Notes: generated by a model not told the origin, from the letters alone. A DNA stretch of 64,000 bases from Szabonella alba (GCF_016765775.1 NZ_JAESVN010000010.1:37397-101396); one strand, 5' to 3'. Positions 17,901-33,214 are shown, numbered from the stretch's first letter. Numbers and translations are program-made.

Positions 17901-18931
17901 TGTTCTTTGCCTCGGACAATGGCGCAACGGTCGCGCCCGAGATCATGGCCGCGATCATGGCGGCCAATGCAGCGCCCTCGCTGTCCTATGGCGATGATGC
18001 AGCAACCGCCGCGCTGACCGCGACGATCCGCGCGGTGTTCGAGGCTCCGGATGCGGCAGTGTTTCTGGTCTCGACAGGCACGGCGGCCAATGCGCTGGCG
18101 CTGGCGATACTGGCCCCGTCCTGGTCGACGATCTTCTGCCACCGCCACGCCCATATCGCCGAGGATGAATGCAACGCGCCCGAGTTTTTCACCGGCGGCG
18201 CAAAGCTGACACTGGTGGATGGCGCGCATGGCCGGATTGCCCCGCAGGCGCTGGCGACGGCCATCGCGGGTGCGGGCGGGTCGGTTCACGGCGCGCAGCG
18301 CGGTGCGCTCAGCCTCAGCACTGTGACTGAGGCGGGCAGCGTCTATTCCACCGCCGATCTGGCCGCCCTTGCCACGCTGGCGCGGGATCACGGCCTGCCG
18401 GTGCATCTGGACGGCGCGCGCCTTGCCAATGCGCTGGCCACGACCGGGGCCAGCCCCGCCAACATGACATGGCGGGCGGGGGTGGATATCCTGTCGCTGG
18501 GGGGCACCAAGAACGGCCTGATGGCGGGTGAGGCGGTGGTTATCTTCGATCCGGCCCGCGCATGGGAATTTCAGCTGCGGCGCAAGCGGGCCGGGCATCT
18601 GGGGTCGAAACTGCGTTATATGGCAGCGCAGTTCGAGGCGTGGTTTGCGGATGACCTCTGGCTGCGTCTGGCCGGGGCGGCCAATGCCAAGGCCGCACGG
18701 CTGGCGGCAGGGCTGACCGATCAGGGCGCGACACTGCTGCATCCGGTTGAGGCGAATATGATCTTTGCCCGCCTGCCAGCCAGCGCCCATAGCCGCGCAA
18801 CCGGGGCGGGGGCGGTCTATTACCGGATGGACGCGCAGCTGTGCCGGCTTGTGACCGGCTGGGACACGCCCGAGGCCGATATCGACGCGCTGCTGGCGGC
18901 CTTTCTGGGGCCGGCGGCGCGGGGGGTGTGA
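17900..18931 (+). CDS. ltaE: low-specificity threonine aldolase-like PLP enzyme
   Basis: A 343-residue fold-type I PLP enzyme of the beta-eliminating lyase/threonine aldolase family, which splits L-threonine to glycine and acetaldehyde. Signs are the N-terminal FASDNGATVAPEIM, the CHRHAHIAEDE substrate loop, VHLDGARLANAL with the PLP-ring Asp, and the Schiff-base Lys in SLGGTKNGLM. The start overlaps the YcgN-like stop. The gene symbol reflects family and is not certain for function. Confidence 0.88.
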   Translation: MFFASDNGATVAPEIMAAIMAANAAPSLSYGDDAATAALTATIRAVFEAPDAAVFLVSTGTAANALALAILAPSWSTIFCHRHAHIAEDECNAPEFFTGGAKLTLVDGAHGRIAPQALATAIAGAGGSVHGAQRGALSLSTVTEAGSVYSTADLAALATLARDHGLPVHLDGARLANALATTGASPANMTWRAGVDILSLGGTKNGLMAGEAVVIFDPARAWEFQLRRKRAGHLGSKLRYMAAQFEAWFADDLWLRLAGAANAKAARLAAGLTDQGATLLHPVEANMIFARLPASAHSRATGAGAVYYRMDAQLCRLVTGWDTPEADIDALLAAFLGPAARGV

Positions 18932-18977
18932 CCGGTCGGGCCTGACTGGCGATGCCCCGATTGGCCGGGCCTTGCCC

Positions 18978-19778
18978 CTATGCCGACGCGCCCAAAAAGT
19001 TCCGCAACAGGGCCGCGCAATCGGCGGAATGGGTTATCGGCAGCATATGCCCCGCCCCTGCGATCTGTCCGCGTGCCACCTGCGGCAGGCGGCGCGCCAG
19101 CTCGGTCTGGATTGCCGCGATGACCGGCGGCGACAGCGCCCCCTCGACCAGCAGCACCGGCAGGCCCAGCGATTCCAGCCTGCCATGATCCAGCAATCCC
19201 GCGCTGTCCTCGACCAGCACCGCATTCTGCGCCGCGATCAGATGGATCCGCGCCGCGATGTAATCCTGCTGCGCCAGAGTCAGCGACCCGAAACCCTGCC
19301 CGGTGCCCCAGATCGCCTGAAACGCCGTGGCGGCGGCGCGCATGTCACCTGCCCGCAGCGCCGCATCAAAACCCTGATGCGCCCGCAGATGGTCAGGAAA
19401 TTCCGGCCCGCCTGCCGCCCGCGCGGCCGCAAACAGAACCGGTTCGAACAGCACCAGCCGTTCCACCAGATCGGGTTCTTCCAGCGCCAGACGCAACGCC
19501 ACAGTCGCCCCGAAACTGTGGCCGATCACCGGAACCGGCGCATCCATGCTGCGAAGGATGGTCAGGGCCTCCCGAGTGGCCTCGGCATGGATGTCCGATT
19601 GCGCCATGCGGGCCAGCGGCCATTCCGGCGCCCGGCCATGGCCGGGCAGGTCGGGCGCGGTGATCTGCCAGTCCGGCAGCGCGGCGGCAAGGCCCGCGAA
19701 GGCCCCGCCATGGGCAAGCGAGCAATGCAGCGCCAGGGCGGGACGCCCCGCGCCGAAAACCCGCAGCGGAAGCGTCAC
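18978..19778 (-). CDS. alpha/beta-hydrolase fold protein
   Basis: A 266-residue soluble hydrolase. The nucleophile elbow is GHSFGATVALRLAL, the oxyanion-hole region is LHCSLAHGGAF, the acid lies around VLLVEGALSPP, and the catalytic His is in AGAGHMLPITH. No signal peptide. Its start overlaps the stop of the upstream isomerase gene by 4 bases. Substrate unknown; esterase or C-C bond hydrolase are both possible. Confidence 0.88.
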   Translation of the reverse strand: MTLPLRVFGAGRPALALHCSLAHGGAFAGLAAALPDWQITAPDLPGHGRAPEWPLARMAQSDIHAEATREALTILRSMDAPVPVIGHSFGATVALRLALEEPDLVERLVLFEPVLFAAARAAGGPEFPDHLRAHQGFDAALRAGDMRAAATAFQAIWGTGQGFGSLTLAQQDYIAARIHLIAAQNAVLVEDSAGLLDHGRLESLGLPVLLVEGALSPPVIAAIQTELARRLPQVARGQIAGAGHMLPITHSADCAALLRNFLGASA

Positions 19779-20383
19779 AGCGCCCCCGACAGATGCAGAT
19801 CCAGATCGTCCAGCCGGTCCTGCCCCCAGAACATTTCCTCCCCCACCACAAAGAAGGGCGCGCCGAACACACCACGCGCGGTCGCCTCCTCCAGATTGGC
19901 GGCATAGGTTTCCGCCCCCAGCAAAAGGCTGCTATCCACAATGCCCGGATCGAAGCCCGCTGCCGTCAGGCAGTCGCGGATCACGCTGTCCTCGGCAATG
20001 TCGCGATCCTCGGCCCATGCCGCGCGCCCGAAGCCGTGCAGCAGCGTGGCCAGATCGCCCGTCGCCCCCTTGTCCTTCGCCGCCTGCGCCCCGATCAGCG
20101 CATAAGAGGCCGGGGCCGGATTGGTCGGCCAACGCGCGGGCGCGGGATTCAGGACCAGCCCCGCCTTTTTCGACTGGCGGCGCAATTCCTGCAACCGGTA
20201 GGCGCGGCGGCTTTCATGCCGGTCTTTCAGCGCCAGCCCCCCGGTGCGGGCAAAAAGCGCATTGGCGTCCAGCGGAAAATAGCGCAGCTCTGCCCCGTTG
20301 CGCGCCGCAATTTCGGCGGGCCGGGTGCCCGCAAGATAGACATAGGGCGAAAGCACTGTGAAATAGTAGTCGATCCGGGCCAT
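19775..20383 (-). CDS. 2-hydroxychromene-2-carboxylate isomerase-like (DsbA-fold) protein
   Basis: A 202-residue kappa-GST/DsbA-fold protein. The N-terminal [14 protein letters not shown] holds the conserved Ser-Pro-Tyr of HCCA isomerases instead of Cxx[21 protein letters not shown], with the cis-Pro loop and the WGQDRLD signature, is also diagnostic. I chose ATG at 20383, with AGGA 9 bases upstream, rather than the GTG six bases earlier. These proteins use glutathione and act in aromatic breakdown, but many are uncharacterised. Confidence 0.9.
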   Translation of the reverse strand: MARIDYYFTVLSPYVYLAGTRPAEIAARNGAELRYFPLDANALFARTGGLALKDRHESRRAYRLQELRRQSKKAGLVLNPAPARWPTNPAPASYALIGAQAAKDKGATGDLATLLHGFGRAAWAEDRDIAEDSVIRDCLTAAGFDPGIVDSSLLLGAETYAANLEEATARGVFGAPFFVVGEEMFWGQDRLDDLDLHLSGAL

Positions 20384-20484
20384 TTGCACACATCCTTCCA
20401 GCCATTGGTTTGCAAGACCCTACCCCGGTGATAAGCGGTGTCAACGCCGCCCGCGCGTTGCGAATCCCTGATCCGAGGTCAGCC

Positions 20485-21504
20485 ATGCCCGCCATCACCG
20501 AACCGAAGCTTATTTCCGGCAATGCCAATATGCCGCTGGCCCGCGCCATCGCGCGCCGCATGTCCATGCATCGCGGCATGTCCGTCGGGCTGGTCGATGC
20601 CAGGGTCGAGCGCTTCAACGATCAGGAGATCTTCGTCGAGGTCTATGAGAATGTGCGCGGCGAGGACATGTATATCATTCAGCCGACCTCGAACCCTGCC
20701 AATGACAATCTGATGGAGCTTCTGATCATCGCCGATGCGCTGCGGCGGTCCTCGGCGGACCGGATCACCGCCGTGATCCCCTATTTCGGCTATGCAAGGC
20801 AGGACCGCCGCGCCAAGGCCCGCACGCCGATCTCGGCCAAGCTGGTTGCCAATCTGATTGCCGAAGCAGGGATTGACCGGGTGCTGACACTGGATCTGCA
20901 CGCCGCCCAGATTCAGGGTTTCTTCGACATTCCGGTGGACAACCTCTATTCCGCGCCGGTCTTTGCACTGGATATCGAACACTCGTTCCGCAACCGCCTG
21001 CAGGATGTAATGATCATCTCACCGGATGTGGGCGGCGTCGGCCGGGCGCGTGAGATCGCCAAACGCATCGGCGCACCGCTGGCCATCGTCGACAAGCGCC
21101 GCGAAAAGGCGGGCGAAGTGGCCGAAATGACCGTGATCGGCAATGTCACCGGCAAGACCTGCATCATTGTCGATGACATCTGCGATACGGCCGGCACGCT
21201 GTGCAAGGCGGCCGAAGTTCTGGTCGAAAATGGCGCGACCGAGGTGCACAGCTATATCACCCATGGCGTGCTGTCGGGGCCAGCGGTGGAGCGAATCACG
21301 AAATCGGTGATGAAAAGCCTTGTCATCACGGACAGCATCGAACCGTCCGAGGCCGTGCGGTCAGCCCCGAATATCCGCATCGTGCCGACCGCACCGATCT
21401 TTGCGCAGGCGATCCTGAACATCTGGAACGGCACCAGCGTGTCGTCCCTGTTCGAAACCGAAACCCTCGCCCCGATCTATGAGGGAATGTATAGCCGGGG
21501 GTGA
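20485..21504 (+). CDS. prs: ribose-phosphate pyrophosphokinase
   Basis: Makes PRPP from ribose-5-phosphate and ATP for nucleotide, His and Trp synthesis. The 339 residues carry [13 protein letters not shown] (ATP/flexible-loop region), the metal-binding [11 protein letters not shown] and the PRPP loop [14 protein letters not shown]. The ATG at 20485 (GAGGTC upstream) gives the usual N-terminus ([12 protein letters not shown]); an upstream in-frame extension is ignored. It stands alone and converges on the lectin-like gene. Confidence 0.96.
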   Translation: MPAITEPKLISGNANMPLARAIARRMSMHRGMSVGLVDARVERFNDQEIFVEVYENVRGEDMYIIQPTSNPANDNLMELLIIADALRRSSADRITAVIPYFGYARQDRRAKARTPISAKLVANLIAEAGIDRVLTLDLHAAQIQGFFDIPVDNLYSAPVFALDIEHSFRNRLQDVMIISPDVGGVGRAREIAKRIGAPLAIVDKRREKAGEVAEMTVIGNVTGKTCIIVDDICDTAGTLCKAAEVLVENGATEVHSYITHGVLSGPAVERITKSVMKSLVITDSIEPSEAVRSAPNIRIVPTAPIFAQAILNIWNGTSVSSLFETETLAPIYEGMYSRG

Positions 21505-21540
21505 CGCCCGCCCCGTCCTGACCCACCCTCGTTCTGCATG

Positions 21541-21577
21541 GCCTGCGCGGAGCGCGCTGCAGCGCGGGCCGCAGCCT
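21541..21577. terminator. palindrome between convergent prs and lectin-like genes
   Basis: The perfect 14-base palindrome CGCGCTGCAGCGCG (21553-21566) sits in the 73-base gap between the two stop codons, flanked by further GC-rich partial complements. There is no U-run, so a bidirectional terminator is only suggested. Confidence 0.3.
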
Positions 21578-21928
21578 TCAGTCAACTTCCCATTCATCCG
21601 TATCGCGCAGGGGGCCGATGGCCATCCAATCGGCGCGGATCCGGGCCACGCGCGTATCGCCCCAGGTCTTGAACACCAGATGGAAGCCTTTGGCCGTCAC
21701 CTTGTCGGCTGCGATATCCGCGCGGCCATTGGCGCCGCTGTCCATATCCCACATCGCAATCGAAACATGCACGGCGGGAACGTCGATGAACGCCTCCCGG
21801 AACTGCACGATATGGCGGGACTCGCGGGGGCCCTGTCCGGTCCACATCACCCCGTCATCAATGAAATCGGAAAACAGCACCCGGCTGCCCTGTTCGATTC
21901 CGAAACTGTTTGTTCTGAAACGTCGCAT
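21578..21928 (-). CDS. H-type lectin domain protein
   Basis: A 116-residue cytoplasmic-looking protein without signal peptide. The second half fits the H-type lectin domain known from snail agglutinins and the discoidins: REAFIDVPAVHVSIAMWDMD, then KGFHLVFKTWGDTRVARIRADWMAIG. The GF...TW.DT...W.A.G pattern is diagnostic. The start at 21928 has AGGGA upstream. It lies just beyond the atp operon terminator on the same strand. Similar small genes occur in Rhodobacteraceae; the sugar ligand and function are unknown. Confidence 0.75.
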   Translation of the reverse strand: MRRFRTNSFGIEQGSRVLFSDFIDDGVMWTGQGPRESRHIVQFREAFIDVPAVHVSIAMWDMDSGANGRADIAADKVTAKGFHLVFKTWGDTRVARIRADWMAIGPLRDTDEWEVD

Positions 21929-22005
21929 GTGATCCCTGTGCCGCCCTGCCCGCAGCTTGCCGACCAGAAAGCGGCAATTCGAGGTCCTGTGCAAGGCGCG
22001 CCATG

Positions 22006-22033
22006 AAAAAAAGGCCCCGTTTCCGGGACCTTT
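22006..22033 (-). terminator. rho-independent terminator of the atp operon
   Basis: On the minus strand a 7-bp stem (GGTCCCG/CGGGGCC with one G-U pair, loop GAAA) is followed by seven U. It starts about 45 bases past the atpC stop, exactly where the operon should end. Confidence 0.85.
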
Positions 22034-22077
22034 CTCGAATGCTTTTGCACCGGCACGGGGCCGATGTCAGGCGGGTT

Positions 22078-22476
22078 TCAGGCCGCGATGACCGACCGAA
22101 GATTGATCAGATCCTGAATGAACTTCTCCATCGAATCGCGATCATCCGCAGCCGCAAGGGCCGCCTGTTCACGGGCCTCGGCCACATAGCTGTCGATCAG
22201 CGCGCCGGTCGCCTCTTCCAGCGGAACGGCGCGTTCGGCCAGAACCGACACACCCGATGCGGTGATCTCGGCAAAGCCGCCCGTCACCGCAAAGGACCGC
22301 GTCGCTTCCGCCGAAACCACTTTCAGGACACCGGGGCGCAGCGTGGTGATGACGGGGGCATGCCCCTCCATCGCCGTCAGATCGCCATCCGCCCCGGGGA
22401 TCTGCACCTCGACCACCTGAAGCGACGCAAGGCGGCGCTCCGGGCTCACGAGGTCGAATTGCAGTGCTCCTGCCAT
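22078..22476 (-). CDS. atpC: F1 ATP synthase epsilon subunit
   Basis: A 132-residue central-stalk subunit that couples rotation and inhibits ATP hydrolysis. The N-terminal beta-sandwich is clear ([20 protein letters not shown] and [19 protein letters not shown]). The C-terminal helices are present but short ([15 protein letters not shown]). It is the last gene of atpHAGDC, nine bases after atpD. Confidence 0.97.
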   Translation of the reverse strand: MAGALQFDLVSPERRLASLQVVEVQIPGADGDLTAMEGHAPVITTLRPGVLKVVSAEATRSFAVTGGFAEITASGVSVLAERAVPLEEATGALIDSYVAEAREQAALAAADDRDSMEKFIQDLINLRSVIAA

Positions 22477-22485
22477 GATGCCCCC

Positions 22486-24808
<2,323 letters not shown>

Positions 24809-24830
24809 CTACCTACCCCCTGCCCCGCCC

Positions 24831-26369
24831 TCAGGCGAAGTCTTTTGCAAAAGCGTCGAGTGCGGCCTTGATCTTGTCTTCAAGCTCGCCCTTCACCTTG
24901 CGGTCATTGTTGGTGATGTCGGCCAGAAGGTCGGCATGGTTGGCGCGCAGATGCTTCAGCAAACCGGCCTCATAGCGGCCCACATCCTTGACACCGACCT
25001 TGTCGAGATAGCCCTTGGTGCCCGCGAAGATAACACAGACGATCTCGGCATTGGTCAGCGGCGCATATTGCGGCTGCTTCATCAGCTCCGTCAGACGTGC
25101 GCCCCGGTTGAGCAGCGCCTGCGTCGAGGCGTCCAGATCCGAACCGAACTGCGCAAAGGCCGCCATTTCGCGATACTGCGCCAGTTCCAGTTTCACCGGA
25201 CCAGCAACCGACTTCATCGCATTGGTCTGGGCCGAGGAACCCACACGCGACACCGAAAGACCGGTGTTCACGGCCGGGCGGATGCCCTGATAGAAGAGTT
25301 CGGTTTCAAGGAAGATCTGCCCGTCGGTGATCGAGATCACGTTGGTCGGAATGAAGGCCGACACGTCGCCGCCCTGCGTTTCGATGATCGGCAGCGCGGT
25401 CAGCGAACCCGAGCCATGATCGGCGTTCAGCTTGGCCGAACGCTCCAGCAGACGGGAGTGCAGGTAGAACACGTCGCCCGGATAGGCTTCACGCCCCGGC
25501 GGACGGCGCAGCAGAAGCGACATCTGACGGTAAGCAACGGCCTGTTTGGACAGGTCATCATAGATGATCAGCGCATGACGGCCATTGTCGCGGAAATATT
25601 CCGCAATCGCGGTCGCCGAATAGGGCGCCAGAAACTGCATCGGCGCGGGGTCGGATGCGGTGGCGGCCACGACGATCGTGTAGTCGATGGCGCCGGTTTC
25701 TTCCAGCTTCTTCACCAGCTGTGCCACGGTCGAGCGCTTTTGTCCGATTGCGACGTAGATACAGTAAAGCTTCTTCGACTCGTCGTCGCCGGCGGCCTCG
25801 TTATAGCTTTTCTGGTTCAGGATCGTGTCCAGCGCAATCGCGGTCTTGCCGGTCTGGCGGTCACCGATGATCAATTCGCGCTGGCCACGGCCAACGGGGA
25901 TCATCGCGTCAACCGATTTCAGGCCGGTCGCCATCGGCTCATGCACCGACTGGCGCGGAATGATGCCGGGGGCCTTGACGTCGGCCACGCGGCGCTCGGT
26001 CGCCTCGATCGGGCCCTTGCCGTCGATCGGGTTGCCCAGACCGTCCACAACGCGGCCCAGAAGCGCGTCACCGGCAGGCACGTCCACGATGGACTTGGTG
26101 CGCTTGACGACATCGCCTTCCTTGATGGCGCGGTCGTCGCCGAAGATCACGATACCGACATTGTCGACTTCGAGGTTCAGCGCCATCCCGCGGATGCCGC
26201 CGGGGAATTCCACCATCTCACCGGCCTGGATATTGTCCAGCCCGTGGACGCGGGCGATCCCGTCGCCGACGCTGAGAACGCGGCCAACCTCGGCCACTTC
26301 CGCCTCGGTCCCGAAGTTCTTGATCTGCTCCTTGAGGATCGCAGAAATCTCAGCTGCTTGGATACCCAT
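24831..26369 (-). CDS. atpA: F1 ATP synthase alpha subunit
   Basis: Regulatory nucleotide-binding subunit, 512 residues, full length. The P-loop is [15 protein letters not shown]. The Walker B region is [20 protein letters not shown] and the signature [20 protein letters not shown] follows. The start overlaps the atpH stop by one base, indicating translational coupling. The N-terminal DELSEED-type partner contacts lie in the delta-binding helix ([19 protein letters not shown]). Confidence 0.98.
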   Translation of the reverse strand: MGIQAAEISAILKEQIKNFGTEAEVAEVGRVLSVGDGIARVHGLDNIQAGEMVEFPGGIRGMALNLEVDNVGIVIFGDDRAIKEGDVVKRTKSIVDVPAGDALLGRVVDGLGNPIDGKGPIEATERRVADVKAPGIIPRQSVHEPMATGLKSVDAMIPVGRGQRELIIGDRQTGKTAIALDTILNQKSYNEAAGDDESKKLYCIYVAIGQKRSTVAQLVKKLEETGAIDYTIVVAATASDPAPMQFLAPYSATAIAEYFRDNGRHALIIYDDLSKQAVAYRQMSLLLRRPPGREAYPGDVFYLHSRLLERSAKLNADHGSGSLTALPIIETQGGDVSAFIPTNVISITDGQIFLETELFYQGIRPAVNTGLSVSRVGSSAQTNAMKSVAGPVKLELAQYREMAAFAQFGSDLDASTQALLNRGARLTELMKQPQYAPLTNAEIVCVIFAGTKGYLDKVGVKDVGRYEAGLLKHLRANHADLLADITNNDRKVKGELEDKIKAALDAFAKDFA

Positions 26370-26929
26370 TATCCGACCTCTTTCATTGCATTCTGGAGGG
26401 CCGCGAGCTTTGCCTTGACCGACGTGTCGATCATGGTCGAGCCCAGCTTGACGACAAGACCGCCGATGAGGCTTTCATCGACGGCGGTTTTCAGTTTCAC
26501 ATCCTTGCCGACACGCGCCTTGAGCGTCGCGGCGAGTTCCTTGGCCTGCGCGGCCGAGAGCTTCACGGCCGAGGTCACCTCGGCCATCACTTCGCCCTTT
26601 TCGGCGCTGATGAGATCGCGCAGCAGGGCGACCATCTGCGGCAGCACGAACAGACGGCGCTTCGAGGCCATCAGGGCGAGTGTATTGGCAAAGAGCGGCG
26701 ATAGCCCCATCTTTTTCGCAATGGCGGCAATGGCCTTGCCCTGATCATCCCGCGTATAGACCGGCGAGGAAATCAGGTCGCGCAGATCGGCCGAACCGGA
26801 CAGTGCCGCGTCAAGGGCATCAACATCCCCCTCCAGCACGTTCAGGGCCTTTTCATCCTTCGCCAGTTCGAAAACGGCGGTGGCGTATCGCGCGGCAATG
26901 CCAGAGGAGATCGATGCGGATTCTGACAC
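26369..26929 (-). CDS. atpH: F1 ATP synthase delta subunit
   Basis: A 186-residue peripheral-stalk subunit (OSCP family) linking F1 to subunit b. The family start [18 protein letters not shown] and the C-terminal [21 protein letters not shown] are present. The start is GTG at 26929 with AGGG upstream; a longer frame upstream has no site and is not conserved. It is the first gene of the atpHAGDC operon. The F0 genes are not in this window, as is usual for alphaproteobacteria. Confidence 0.95.
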   Translation of the reverse strand: MSESASISSGIAARYATAVFELAKDEKALNVLEGDVDALDAALSGSADLRDLISSPVYTRDDQGKAIAAIAKKMGLSPLFANTLALMASKRRLFVLPQMVALLRDLISAEKGEVMAEVTSAVKLSAAQAKELAATLKARVGKDVKLKTAVDESLIGGLVVKLGSTMIDTSVKAKLAALQNAMKEVG

Positions 26930-27204
26930 GTCTACCCTTCCGATATCTGGGCCCCGTCCCGCGGTTGCAAGACACAAGGGCATCCCATGGCGCATACTGG
27001 CTGCATGCGTCTCAATTTCGCGGTCGATGTAGCAGAGGACCTGCCCCCCCGCAACCACTCAAGTCACGCCGCAGTGATCCCGAACAGCCCTTGAAGCGCG
27101 GCTTTTCGGCGCCTGCGACCATTTGAAGCCGCAGCGCAGCATCGGCGGGGCGCGTCCGGATGCACGAAGGCGGCAAAAGGGCGCAACCGGCAGGGACCGG
27201 TGAA

Positions 27205-28059
27205 TCACCCCTTTGCCCTGCCGCATCCCGGTCGCCCGTGCGGTGAAGTGCCCGGGGTCGCGGCCTGCGCAAGGCGAATGGGCTGTGCCGCCGTCGTCCC
27301 GCCTCCCGGCCCGGCACTGGGGGTCGGGATCGCCTGCCCCACGCCTTCCAGCACCCGCAAGGGCCGCGTCACCGCCGCCCCCAGCCCGCCCCGGCGCGGC
27401 GAATGCATCTGCTTGGACACCTCGACCATCAAGACCCCACCCGCCAGCCATGGCGCAAAGCGGCGGCCTTTCTTTTCCAGAAAATCGGCCGTGCGCAGCC
27501 AGAACTGCCGCCCCGACGGCGGCGAGAACAGCGCGGCCATGCTGCGCTCGGGCTGAAACTCATGCCGGCGCAACTGGGCTTCTAGCTGGCCCAGCGTATA
27601 GGGGCGCCCGTATCCGAAGGGCGTGCCGTCCCGCCGCGCCCAAAGCCCCGAACGCGAGGGCACGATGAACAGCGCCCGCCCTCCGGGCCCCAGCACGCGG
27701 GCGGTTTCCTCCAGCAGTGCCGAAGGCTGTTCCGAGGTTTCGAACCCGTGCAGCAGCACCAGCCGGTCAACGCTTCCGGTATCCAGCGGCCATTGCGTTT
27801 CCTCGCACAGCACCGAAACATTCGGCATGCCCGCAGGCCAGGGCATCACCCCCTGCTGCGCGGGCATCAACGCGATAACCCGGCGCGCTTCGGGCAGGAA
27901 GGGCCGCAAAAGCGGCGCGGCAAAGCCGAATCCCACCACCGTCTGGCCCTTCACATCGGGCCACAGATCCACCAGCCGGTCACGGATGGCCCGCTGGGCG
28001 ATGCGCCCCAGCTTGGTCCGGTAATAGAAGTTGCGCAGGTCCAGCACATCCAGATGCAT
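27205..28059 (-). CDS. class I SAM-dependent methyltransferase
   Basis: A 284-residue protein. Its Rossmann domain has a degenerate SAM motif ([16 protein letters not shown]). The LVLLHGFE motif and the [20 protein letters not shown] post-motif are typical of class I methyltransferases. After about residue 215 the chain turns into a Gly/Ala/Pro-rich tail without recognisable fold. It is divergent from gloB, 62 bases apart; this pairing is common in Rhodobacteraceae. The substrate is unknown. Confidence 0.85.
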   Translation of the reverse strand: MHLDVLDLRNFYYRTKLGRIAQRAIRDRLVDLWPDVKGQTVVGFGFAAPLLRPFLPEARRVIALMPAQQGVMPWPAGMPNVSVLCEETQWPLDTGSVDRLVLLHGFETSEQPSALLEETARVLGPGGRALFIVPSRSGLWARRDGTPFGYGRPYTLGQLEAQLRRHEFQPERSMAALFSPPSGRQFWLRTADFLEKKGRRFAPWLAGGVLMVEVSKQMHSPRRGGLGAAVTRPLRVLEGVGQAIPTPSAGPGGGTTAAQPIRLAQAATPGTSPHGRPGCGRAKG

Positions 28060-28121
28060 TGCGGCGGGGCCTTATCCGGGCAAGAGTGGGGGCCAGAATA
28101 ACGAAAGACGGAGGAAAGACC

Positions 28122-28907
28122 ATGCCGCTCGATCTCGTGACCGTCCCCTGCCTTACCGACAACTATGCTTTCGTCATCCACGATGCCGAGACGGGGGCCA
28201 CCGGAATTGTCGATGTCCCCGAGGCGGCACCACTTCTGGCGGTGCTGTCCGAGCGCGGCTGGCGGCTGACCGATGTGCTGCTGACCCATCATCACAGTGA
28301 TCATGTCGACGGGCTGAAGGATCTGCTGGCGGGCCTTCCCGAGGATGTCGCGGTCGATGTCGCGGTCTGGGGGGCCGAGGCCGACAGCCACCGCCTGCCG
28401 CCGCTTGCGCTGGCCGTGGCCGAAGGTCAGACCCACATGTTCGGCAATCAGAAGGTGCGGGTGATGGATGTGTCGGGCCATACGGTCGGCCATGTCGCCT
28501 TTCACATCCCCGGCGCGGGGCTTGCCTTCACCGGTGACAGCCTGATGGCCATGGGCTGCGGACGCCTTTTTGAGGGCACGCCCGCGCAGATGTGGCGCAG
28601 CCTGGAGAAATTTTCTGCCCTCCCCGAGGAAACGCTGATCTGTTCGGGACATGAATACACCACCTCGAACATGCGTTTCGCGCGCGCTCTTGAACCGCAG
28701 AACGAGGCGCTTATCTTCCGGGAGGAAGAGATCGAACGGGCGCGCGAGGCGGGACTGCCGACCGTGCCCTCAACCCTGGCGCTGGAACGGCGGACGAACC
28801 CCTTTCTGCGCGCCGCAGACCCTGCCCTGAAATCCGCCATCGGCATGCCCGATGCGGCCCCGGAACAGGTTTTCGCCGAGATCCGTGGCCGAAAGGATCG
28901 TTTCTGA
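28122..28907 (+). CDS. gloB: hydroxyacylglutathione hydrolase (glyoxalase II)
   Basis: Second enzyme of the glyoxalase route: it cleaves S-lactoylglutathione to lactate and glutathione. The 261-residue metallo-beta-lactamase fold carries the binuclear metal motif LLTHHHSDHVDG, then FTGDSLMAMGCGRLFEGT and CSGHEYTTSNMRFA, and a C-terminal GloB tail (LALERRTNPFLR). GGAGGA precedes the ATG at 28122. Confidence 0.96.
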   Translation: MPLDLVTVPCLTDNYAFVIHDAETGATGIVDVPEAAPLLAVLSERGWRLTDVLLTHHHSDHVDGLKDLLAGLPEDVAVDVAVWGAEADSHRLPPLALAVAEGQTHMFGNQKVRVMDVSGHTVGHVAFHIPGAGLAFTGDSLMAMGCGRLFEGTPAQMWRSLEKFSALPEETLICSGHEYTTSNMRFARALEPQNEALIFREEEIERAREAGLPTVPSTLALERRTNPFLRAADPALKSAIGMPDAAPEQVFAEIRGRKDRF

Positions 28908-29076
28908 CCCATCCGAGGCTTGTTCGATCACATTTTCGGACATTGCCGAAAGAAAGGCCGGAACTTCGGAAAAAACACTTGAAGACGGGCAGAGAAAACC
29001 GAAGTTTAATCCTATGAGGCCATGGTCGGCGCGTGGACCCCGCCCGCCGCACCAGCAGGAACAGGAGCACCGGAAC

Positions 29077-31391
<2,315 letters not shown>

Positions 31392-31395
<4 letters not shown>

Positions 31396-32369
31396 TCGCC
31401 ACGATCATCCGGGCAGCGCTGCTTGCCCTGTCTTTGGCCCCCGCGCATGCGGGGGCCTTTTCCTTGCAATGGCCTGTGGCTTGCAGTCTTGGTCAGGACT
31501 GTTTCATCCAGCAATATCCGGATCATGACCCCGGGCCGGGGGCGGTGGATTTCACCTGCGGGCCGCTGAGCTATGACGGCCATAGCGGCACCGATATCGC
31601 CCTGCCAGATCTGGCCGCGATGGCGCGGGGTGTCGATGTTCGCGCGGCCGCGCCGGGACGGGTGCAAGTGCTGCGCGACGGCATGCCCGACATCGCCCTT
31701 GGCGCGCCGGGGGCGCCGGTTCTGGATCGCAACGAATGCGGCAATGCGGTGGTGCTTGACCATTCCGGCGGCTGGCAGACGCTTTATTGCCATATGCGGC
31801 AGGGATCGGTGGCGGTGCAGCAGGGGCAAGAGGTGGCGGCAGGCACAGTTCTGGGGCAGATCGGCCTTTCGGGGCAGACCGAATTTCCCCATCTGCATCT
31901 GGGCCTGCGCCGCGATGGTGCTGTGGTCGATCCCTTCGCGCCCCGGCCGGGCGAAGGCTGCGGCGCGGCCGAAACCGGACCCGCGCTGTGGTCGCAGCCC
32001 GTGCCCTACGGTCCGGGCGGGCTGATCGCGCTTGGCATCGCCAGCGCCGTGCCGGAATTCGAGGCGGTGAAGGCGGGCCTGCCTGCCCTTCCCCGGCTGA
32101 CCCGCGACCTGCCCGCATTGGTGATCTGGGCGCATCTTTACGGCACAAAGGCAGGGGATAGTCTGACCTTCAGCCTGACCGGGCCGGGCGGCGGCATTCT
32201 GTCGGAAACCGTTGGTCTGGACCGCACACAGGCCCGGGCGATGCGCGCGGTGGGGCGGCGGATGCCCCCGGGCGGCTGGCCCGCCGGCGACTATGAGGCG
32301 CGGCTAACCGTTATGCGCTCAGGCATGATCAAAGAGCATGACAGCCTTTTCTTCACCCTGCGTGATTGA
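31392..32369 (+). CDS. M23-family metallopeptidase (secreted)
   Basis: A 325-residue LytM-like endopeptidase or related scaffold acting on peptidoglycan. It has a signal peptide (IIRAALLALSLAPAHAGA). The zinc motif HxxxD is present as YDGHSGTDIALP, and the second HxH is in FPHLHLGLRRDG. A beta-sandwich tail follows (PALVIWAHLYGTKAGDSLTF). It is coupled to clpA by a 4-base overlap (ATGA), so it shares its transcript. Confidence 0.9.
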
Positions 32370-32648
32370 TCCTGCCTGTCACATCGCGGTTTCATTCACG
32401 CGCTATGGCTTTCCGGTCGGCCCTGCGCCGCACCGGGCCCACCTGTCCCCCTCGTGAACGGTCCGGCCTTCGCGTCCCCGCCCTCCCCTTGGCGGGGGCG
32501 CATCCTTTCCCACACAAAGCGGCCAGATCGCCTGCGGAATGCGCCGTCAGAATACCTGCCCTCTCACAGGCGCACGGAGGCTGTGCATCCTGCGCTATAT
32601 TCGATTTTGTGAATTTTTTGTATGCAATGGTCATTAGAGGAGTTTTCC

Positions 32649-33131
32649 ATGTCTGTGCTGCCCCCCGGAACCCGTATCGGCCATGTTCATCTGAAAGTCG
32701 CCAATCTTGACCGCGCCATTGCCTTTTACCGTGATGTGCTGGGGTTTGAGCTGCAGCAGAAATACGGAACACAGGCCGCCTTTCTGGGTGCCGACGGGTA
32801 TCACCACCATATCGGCCTGAATACATGGGAAAGCCGCGGGGCCACGCCGCCGCCGCCCGGCCATACCGGGCTTTACCATACCGCGATCCTGTTTCCCGAC
32901 CGGCGCAGCCTTGCCAAGGCGATGAAACGCGTGCTGGAGGCAGGGATCGACCTTGAAGGCGCCGCCGATCACGGCGTGTCCGAGGCGATCTATCTGCGGG
33001 ACCCCGATGGCAACGGGGTTGAGCTGTATCGCGACCGCGCGCCCGGCGACTGGCCCCGCGATGAGACGGGCAATCTGGCAATGTCCAATGCCCGGCTGGA
33101 CCTGCCCGCCCTGCTGGCCGAAGCGGACTGA
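32649..33131 (+). CDS. VOC-family (glyoxalase/extradiol dioxygenase fold) protein
   Basis: A 160-residue protein with vicinal-oxygen-chelate folds. HVHLKVANLDRAIAFYRDVL supplies a metal His, YHHHIGLNTWESRG matches catechol-2,3-dioxygenase-like members, and DPDGNGVELYRDR supplies the Glu. The ATG at 32649 has GAGGAG upstream. An AT-rich 60-base stretch before it, unlike the local base use, probably carries its promoter. Catechol dioxygenase-like or other lyase activity cannot be distinguished. Confidence 0.85.
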   Translation: MSVLPPGTRIGHVHLKVANLDRAIAFYRDVLGFELQQKYGTQAAFLGADGYHHHIGLNTWESRGATPPPPGHTGLYHTAILFPDRRSLAKAMKRVLEAGIDLEGAADHGVSEAIYLRDPDGNGVELYRDRAPGDWPRDETGNLAMSNARLDLPALLAEAD

Positions 33132-33214
33132 CCACGCCTGTGCCGCGCGCCTGCCCGGCTGGACGCCAGCCGCGCCCGGTGCTTAACTGCGCGCAGGCAA
33201 GGGAAGGTTAATTC

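Noticed and set aside
32618..32627. TTGTATGCAA, a GntR-like box before the VOC gene
   Set aside because: Short and imperfectly symmetric, with no GntR gene nearby; left as an AT-rich promoter region only.
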